Positions 6,595-9,631 of a stretch of DNA of 9,631 nt are shown here, one piece after another. How positions within the stretch are numbered: position 1 is the stretch's first letter; every line of letters starts with the position of its first letter. The notes below the pieces were generated by a model that searched no databases, was not told the DNA's origin, and was given only the letters and a program-made list of their open reading frames with translations. The stretch comes from Chitinophagaceae bacterium. Lineage in GTDB: Bacteria > Bacteroidota > Bacteroidia > Chitinophagales > Chitinophagaceae. The position numbers and the translations under genes were made by a program. The stretch covers positions 1 to 9,631 of the forward strand of contig JAGNOY010000051.1 of NCBI GenBank assembly GCA_017989935.1, given 5' to 3'.

Positions 6595-6829
6595 ATGGGT
6601 GAAATGGCAAATCATAATAATGAAGATTTTATGACCCGTATTTAAGTAATAAATTGGGCTGGTTATTTTTTTGCTCTTGGCATTGTTCAGAAGTCTATAT
6701 TGCTTTACAAGTCCGGCTATTGATTCGTAGCTTAAGAATACCTCTAAAGAAATTGTTTCACAAGAATACATAAAGAAGGCGAATGAAGAATTGAAAGTTT
6801 CATCTTTTTTATTAGCAACAACAAGGTAG
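6595..6829 (+). pseudogene. Possible decayed small single-membrane-span protein gene
   Basis: Two bases after the permease stop, an ATG opens MGEMANHNNEDFMTRI, halted by TAA at 6643-6645. The same frame continues as VINWAGYFFALGIVQKSILL, a convincing membrane helix, then YKSGY and a TGA at 6721. One base over, the reading resumes as LKNTSKEIVSQEYIKKANEEL and KVSSFLLATTR to TAG at 6827, with a TAG at 6728 at the junction. Together this would be a protein of about 75-80 residues: hydrophilic N-terminus, one helix, charged C-terminus. In-frame stops plus a frameshift suggest a pseudogene, or less likely sequencing error or a real 16-residue ORF. I do not recognise the family. Its position would make it the last member of the operon. 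Confidence 0.35.
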
Positions 6830-6943
6830 TTTTGGCAAAACCACGAGAATAATTTTTACTGATTCAACGTTGAAAAACCATCAGTTCGACTATGACTCTA
6901 TACTAAACTTGAAATGAATTAATAGTTAATTTAAATAGATGCT

Positions 6944-6990
6944 ATTGTAACAAATGTAGCCTAAAACAACAAAGCAAATCATTAGCTTTG
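6944..6990 (+). promoter_or_regulatory. Shared-motif promoter of the OprD-like porin gene (site 3)
   Basis: ATTGTAACAAATGTAGCCTA (6944-6963), 19 bp, then a perfect -7 box TAGCTTTG (6983-6990). It differs from the site-1 motif at only two positions. The GTG start at 7014 follows by 23 bp. The site places the porin, otherwise 421 bp from the preceding coding gene, under the same control as the persulfide dioxygenase and rhodanese-permease transcripts. The rest of the 6593-7013 gap holds only the possible pseudogene described separately; 6830-6943 shows nothing recognisable. Confidence 0.75.
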
Positions 6991-7013
6991 CACCTCAATA
7001 AAAAAATTACTTA

Positions 7014-8441
7014 GTGCATAAGCCTTTACAATTCTTAATATGCTTGTTATTCATGTTAGAATCAAACTTATACGCACAACATCAAGAACTTTTGGAGAAG
7101 CCAGAGACTTGGAAAGGCAAAAAATCAAAAGAATTCATAGATAGTACTTCTATATTAAGTGCATTTAAGCATGGACATTTCAGTGGACATTTTCGGTCAT
7201 TTTCCATGGCAACTAACAATGCCAATCAACTTACAGATTATTATGCCAATGCTATAGGTGGAGGTTTGAAATTTGAAACCGCTAATTTTCATCATGTTCA
7301 ATTTGGGGTCAGTGGGTTTTATGTCTTTAATATGGCATCATCTGATTTTTCAAAGCCCGATTCTAGTAGCAATCAATTAAACCGTTATGAATTAGCTTTG
7401 TTTGAAATTCCGAATCCAAGTAATCGAGTCAATTTAAGTCGCCTTGAAGAATTATACCTAAAATATAATTTCAAATCATCTCATGTTACTTTAGGCAGAC
7501 AATTAATCAATACACCCTTTATTAATTTACAAGATGGTAGAATGCGACCTACAGAAGTCATGGGTATTTGGGCAGAAATTAAGTCAATCAAGCATACTAA
7601 AATTGAAGGAGGGGTACTTAACAAAATCTCACCTCGAAGTACTTTAGAATATTACAATATTGGCGAATCAATTGGCATTTATTCAACAGGCGTAAACATT
7701 GATGGATCTAAATCTAATTATAAGAATCATGTATCAAGTCGTTTTGTTGGTATTCTGGGCTTGACTCATCAAGTAAACACAAATTTGAAGCTGCAATGCT
7801 GGAATCAATATGCAGAAAATATTTTTAATACCAGCATTCTTCAATCTGAGTATACGTATACTATGAAGAACAAGTCTAAACTTTTGATAGGGATTCAAGG
7901 GATTTTTCAAACTGCTGTAAATGATGGCGGTAATATAGAGGCTACAAAAACTTATATCAATAAAAATGCAAAAGCTTTTACCTATGGTGCTAAAATTGCA
8001 CTTATAAATAGAAAGCTAGAAGCAAGTTTTAATTATAATAGAATTACCTCAACTGGTCGGTATTTAATGCCACGAGAGTGGGGTCGAGATCCGTTTTTTA
8101 CTTTTATGCCCCGTGAACGGAATGAGGGATTTGGCGATGTGCATGCTTATGTAGTTCGATTGAATTATCTTTTTCCATCAATAAAATTAAAGACGAATTT
8201 GTCTGTTGGATATGTTGATTTACCAGAAATTACTAATTATCGATTAAATAAATATGGGATGCCATCGTATGGGCAAATCAATTTAGATATCCGATATAAA
8301 TTCAGTAATTTTTTGCAGGGTTTAGATGCCCAATTTTTACTTGCTCATAAAATCAATGCCACCCGGGAAGAACAGCCCAAAACTCTATTTAATAAGGTGG
8401 ATATGACTAACTATAATTTTATACTCAATTTTCATTTTTAA
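7014..8441 (+). CDS. OprD-family outer-membrane porin
   Basis: A 475-residue outer-membrane barrel protein. A signal peptide (QFLICLLFML core, cleavage likely after LYA near residue 21) leads to a mature protein rich in alternating-pattern beta strands that ends ...YNFILNFHF, with the terminal Phe typical of barrels inserted by the BAM machinery. Features shared with OprD-like porins include the early FSGHFRSF strand, DYYANAIGGGLKFET, LGRQLINTPF and the DGRMRPTEVMGIW segment, probably lining the channel. The GTG start is chosen because an in-frame stop lies at 6999-7001 and it gives a complete signal peptide; the next ATG (7053) would cut into the hydrophobic core. OprD proteins pass small anionic or cationic solutes; the shared promoter suggests a sulfur compound here, such as thiosulfate or sulfite (inference). 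A barrel-fold hypothetical is the conservative alternative. Confidence 0.85.
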   Translation: MHKPLQFLICLLFMLESNLYAQHQELLEKPETWKGKKSKEFIDSTSILSAFKHGHFSGHFRSFSMATNNANQLTDYYANAIGGGLKFETANFHHVQFGVSGFYVFNMASSDFSKPDSSSNQLNRYELALFEIPNPSNRVNLSRLEELYLKYNFKSSHVTLGRQLINTPFINLQDGRMRPTEVMGIWAEIKSIKHTKIEGGVLNKISPRSTLEYYNIGESIGIYSTGVNIDGSKSNYKNHVSSRFVGILGLTHQVNTNLKLQCWNQYAENIFNTSILQSEYTYTMKNKSKLLIGIQGIFQTAVNDGGNIEATKTYINKNAKAFTYGAKIALINRKLEASFNYNRITSTGRYLMPREWGRDPFFTFMPRERNEGFGDVHAYVVRLNYLFPSIKLKTNLSVGYVDLPEITNYRLNKYGMPSYGQINLDIRYKFSNFLQGLDAQFLLAHKINATREEQPKTLFNKVDMTNYNFILNFHF

Positions 8442-8544
8442 TTGTAGTTACAAATTTCTTGTATAGTGCACTAATTTTCATGCAAGTTAATTAGACCAGA
8501 AAAGGCTGATATGATTAAATAAACGAGATAAAAAAATCATACTT

Positions 8545-8567
8545 GCAAAACATGTATCATGTTTTGC
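8545..8567. promoter_or_regulatory. Perfect 10-bp inverted repeat upstream of the Crp/Fnr gene
   Basis: GCAAAACATG (8545-8554) and CATGTTTTGC (8558-8567) are exact inverted repeats separated by TAT, 60 bp before the Crp/Fnr start. No T-tract follows on the + strand, so it is a poor terminator for the porin transcript in that direction. Candidate roles are an operator for autoregulation or for another dimeric regulator, or an mRNA 5' hairpin. Its centre differs from the shared GTnACAnnTGTnAC motif (3-bp rather than 2-bp spacer). A possible -7 box, TAGTATTG (8600-8607), lies between it and the start. Confidence 0.5.
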
Positions 8568-8627
8568 TTATGCAACACTATAAGGTCAAGAAAAAATTGT
8601 AGTATTGTAGTCTAATGCTTGCATTAA

Positions 8628-9248
8628 ATGGATTACAATATTATTTTAAATTTTGAGCAAAAGCTTCAGGAAGAATTCGCAGCGTTAACAGTTATGGAAT
8701 TCAAGGAAGGCGATGAAATTATTACTTACGGAAAACAGCTTAAAATGATGCCCTTTGTTACCAAGGGAATTATCAAAGTGTTTAAAAGAGATGATGACGG
8801 AAAAGAAATATTGCTTTATTATTTATCTGCAAATGATAGTTGCAGTATGGCTTACAGTTGTTGTATGGAATCGAAGCTCAGCGAAATTAAAGCAATTGCT
8901 GAAGACGAGGTGGCGCTTATCGCCATACCTCATAGCAAGTTAGATGAATGGTTGTGCAAGTATCCTTCATGGAAGGCCTATATTATGCAAAGCTTTAATG
9001 TACGTTTCCTAGAGCTGTTAAAGAGCATTGAAAGTATTGCATTTAAAAAGCTCGATGAAAGATTGATTAACTATTTACAAGAAAAAAGAAGGTTAACCGG
9101 CTCAGCTGTTTTAAAATTATCGCATTATAAAATTGCTGATGACCTAGCCACATCAAGGGTTGTAATTTCGCGCTTATTAAAACAACTTGAAAATGACAAG
9201 AAGGTTATTTTATATCGTAACGAACTTAAATTGTTGAATACTTTTTAA
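8628..9248 (+). CDS. Crp/Fnr-family transcriptional regulator
   Basis: A 206-residue regulator with a cNMP-binding-like sensor barrel (about 10-115), a dimerisation helix (about 118-150) and a C-terminal winged helix-turn-helix (about 155-204). The HTH is visible as YKIADDLATSRVVISRLLKQLENDKKV (167-193). The sensor domain has a cysteine-rich stretch SCSMAYSCCM with Cys72, Cys78 and Cys79, plus Cys110; the cAMP-binding RSA-type phosphate cassette of Crp is absent, so cAMP is unlikely to be the signal. Similar Cys-bearing regulators are, as I recall, widespread in Bacteroidota. The adjacent sulfide-oxidation genes make thiol, persulfide or redox sensing attractive but unproven. It is the only regulator in the window and so the best candidate for the motif shared by three promoters, which resembles the box of another Crp/Fnr member, PrfA. 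Its own upstream region lacks that motif. Confidence 0.93.
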   Translation: MDYNIILNFEQKLQEEFAALTVMEFKEGDEIITYGKQLKMMPFVTKGIIKVFKRDDDGKEILLYYLSANDSCSMAYSCCMESKLSEIKAIAEDEVALIAIPHSKLDEWLCKYPSWKAYIMQSFNVRFLELLKSIESIAFKKLDERLINYLQEKRRLTGSAVLKLSHYKIADDLATSRVVISRLLKQLENDKKVILYRNELKLLNTF

Positions 9249-9631
9249 TTCAAATTTTGCAATCATTCAATACGCCAAAATGAAAATCCAATCCCCAAGC
9301 AAATGACTTCATCAAGATTTTTTACACCAGGGCTTGGAGAAAATCCTTTTTAGGCTTTATTAACAACAACTCACTTCGTATTCCTTTAAAATCTCGGTTT
9401 AACCGATTCTCATTCACCAAAAAAATGTATTGCATCATTCATGTAATCTATTTAGCATTGTCCAAAAATTTATTTGATTATTTACACAGTGGGCTAACTA
9501 AGCAAATACCTTTTATGTTCTATTTTATAGCGATTGTTTATTGAAGGCAAGCATCTATTAATCTAACTTGAAATTAGTGGCAGTACTTAGTAAGTTGCAA
9601 CTAAATCGTTTTTACATTTTAGCTACCTTAT
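9249..9631. other. Stretch without a supported gene
   Basis: These 383 bases to the window edge are AT-rich with stops in all frames. A minus-strand reading of about 28 codons ending at 9263 (…GVKNLDEVICLGIGFSFWRIE) is the only protein-like stretch and may be a remnant, but a stop lies just upstream and I do not call it. A small dyad CGGTT-T-AACCG (9395-9405) flanked by AATC/ATT is the only visible fold. No tRNA, repeat shared with elsewhere in the window, or shared-motif promoter was seen. Confidence 0.55.

Noticed and set aside
6593..6640. GGGT/ACCC pairing after the second permease as a terminator
   Set aside because: The stem is only four base pairs with a long loop and no T-tract.
8441..8470. 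TTGTAGTTACAA near the porin stop as a fourth copy of the shared motif
   Set aside because: It lacks the ACAAWTGT core and has no -7 box at the required 19-bp spacing.
8755..8943. Plus-strand 62-codon frame inside the Crp/Fnr gene
   Set aside because: It lies entirely within another frame of a well-supported gene and has no family features.
9263..9346. Minus-strand protein-like stretch GVKNLDEVICLGIGFSFWRIE
   Set aside because: Only about 28 codons lie between stops and there is no continuation in neighbouring frames, so it cannot be called even as a pseudogene.

Overview
The window is AT-rich, densely coding on the + strand, and reads as a sulfide/sulfane-sulfur oxidation island from a member of the Bacteroidota. 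Three things point to that phylum. The clearest promoters carry the Bacteroidota-type -7 box TAnnTTTG. Start codons are preceded by A/T-rich stretches rather than Shine-Dalgarno sequences. The protein families (OprD-like barrel ending in Phe, Crp/Fnr protein with a Cys-rich SCSMAYSCCM stretch, split YeeE/YedE pair) resemble Bacteroidota versions as I remember them. Genus cannot be told from the sequence.

Layout. 1-70: C-terminal tail of a membrane protein, probably a TauE/SafE-type exporter. 93-820: an exported single-domain rhodanese bracketed by two inverted copies of a structured repeat. 860-1507: a Prx6-type peroxiredoxin. 1624-3054: a CstB-like persulfide dioxygenase fused to two rhodanese domains. 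3152-4414: a type II sulfide:quinone oxidoreductase. 4526-6592: a tightly packed run of minimal rhodanese, tandem UspA protein and two half-size YeeE/YedE permeases. 6593-7013: an intergenic stretch with a probable decayed small gene and a promoter. 7014-8441: an OprD-like outer-membrane porin. 8628-9248: a Crp/Fnr regulator. 9249-9631: no supported gene.

How it may work together (inference from families). SQR would oxidise sulfide to a low-molecular-weight persulfide and feed electrons to quinone. The CstB-like protein would turn persulfide into sulfite/thiosulfate. The rhodaneses would shuttle sulfane sulfur, in the cell envelope and in the cytosol. The YeeE/YedE pair, the TauE-like protein and the porin would move sulfur anions across the two membranes. 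The peroxiredoxin would handle peroxides or oxidised sulfur by-products. The set resembles the staphylococcal cst and proteobacterial bigR operons, but the candidate regulator is a Crp/Fnr protein rather than CstR or BigR.

The strongest new observation is regulatory. Three transcription units (starts at 1624, 4526 and 7014) share a 20-bp motif, AWTGTAACAAWTGTARCCKA, each time exactly 19 bp before a TAnnTTTG/TAnnTTCG -7 box. Its core dyad GTnACAnnTGTnAC resembles the PrfA box of another Crp/Fnr family member, and the geometry fits class II activation. This links the porin to the sulfur genes and makes the Crp/Fnr protein at 8628 the prime candidate activator.
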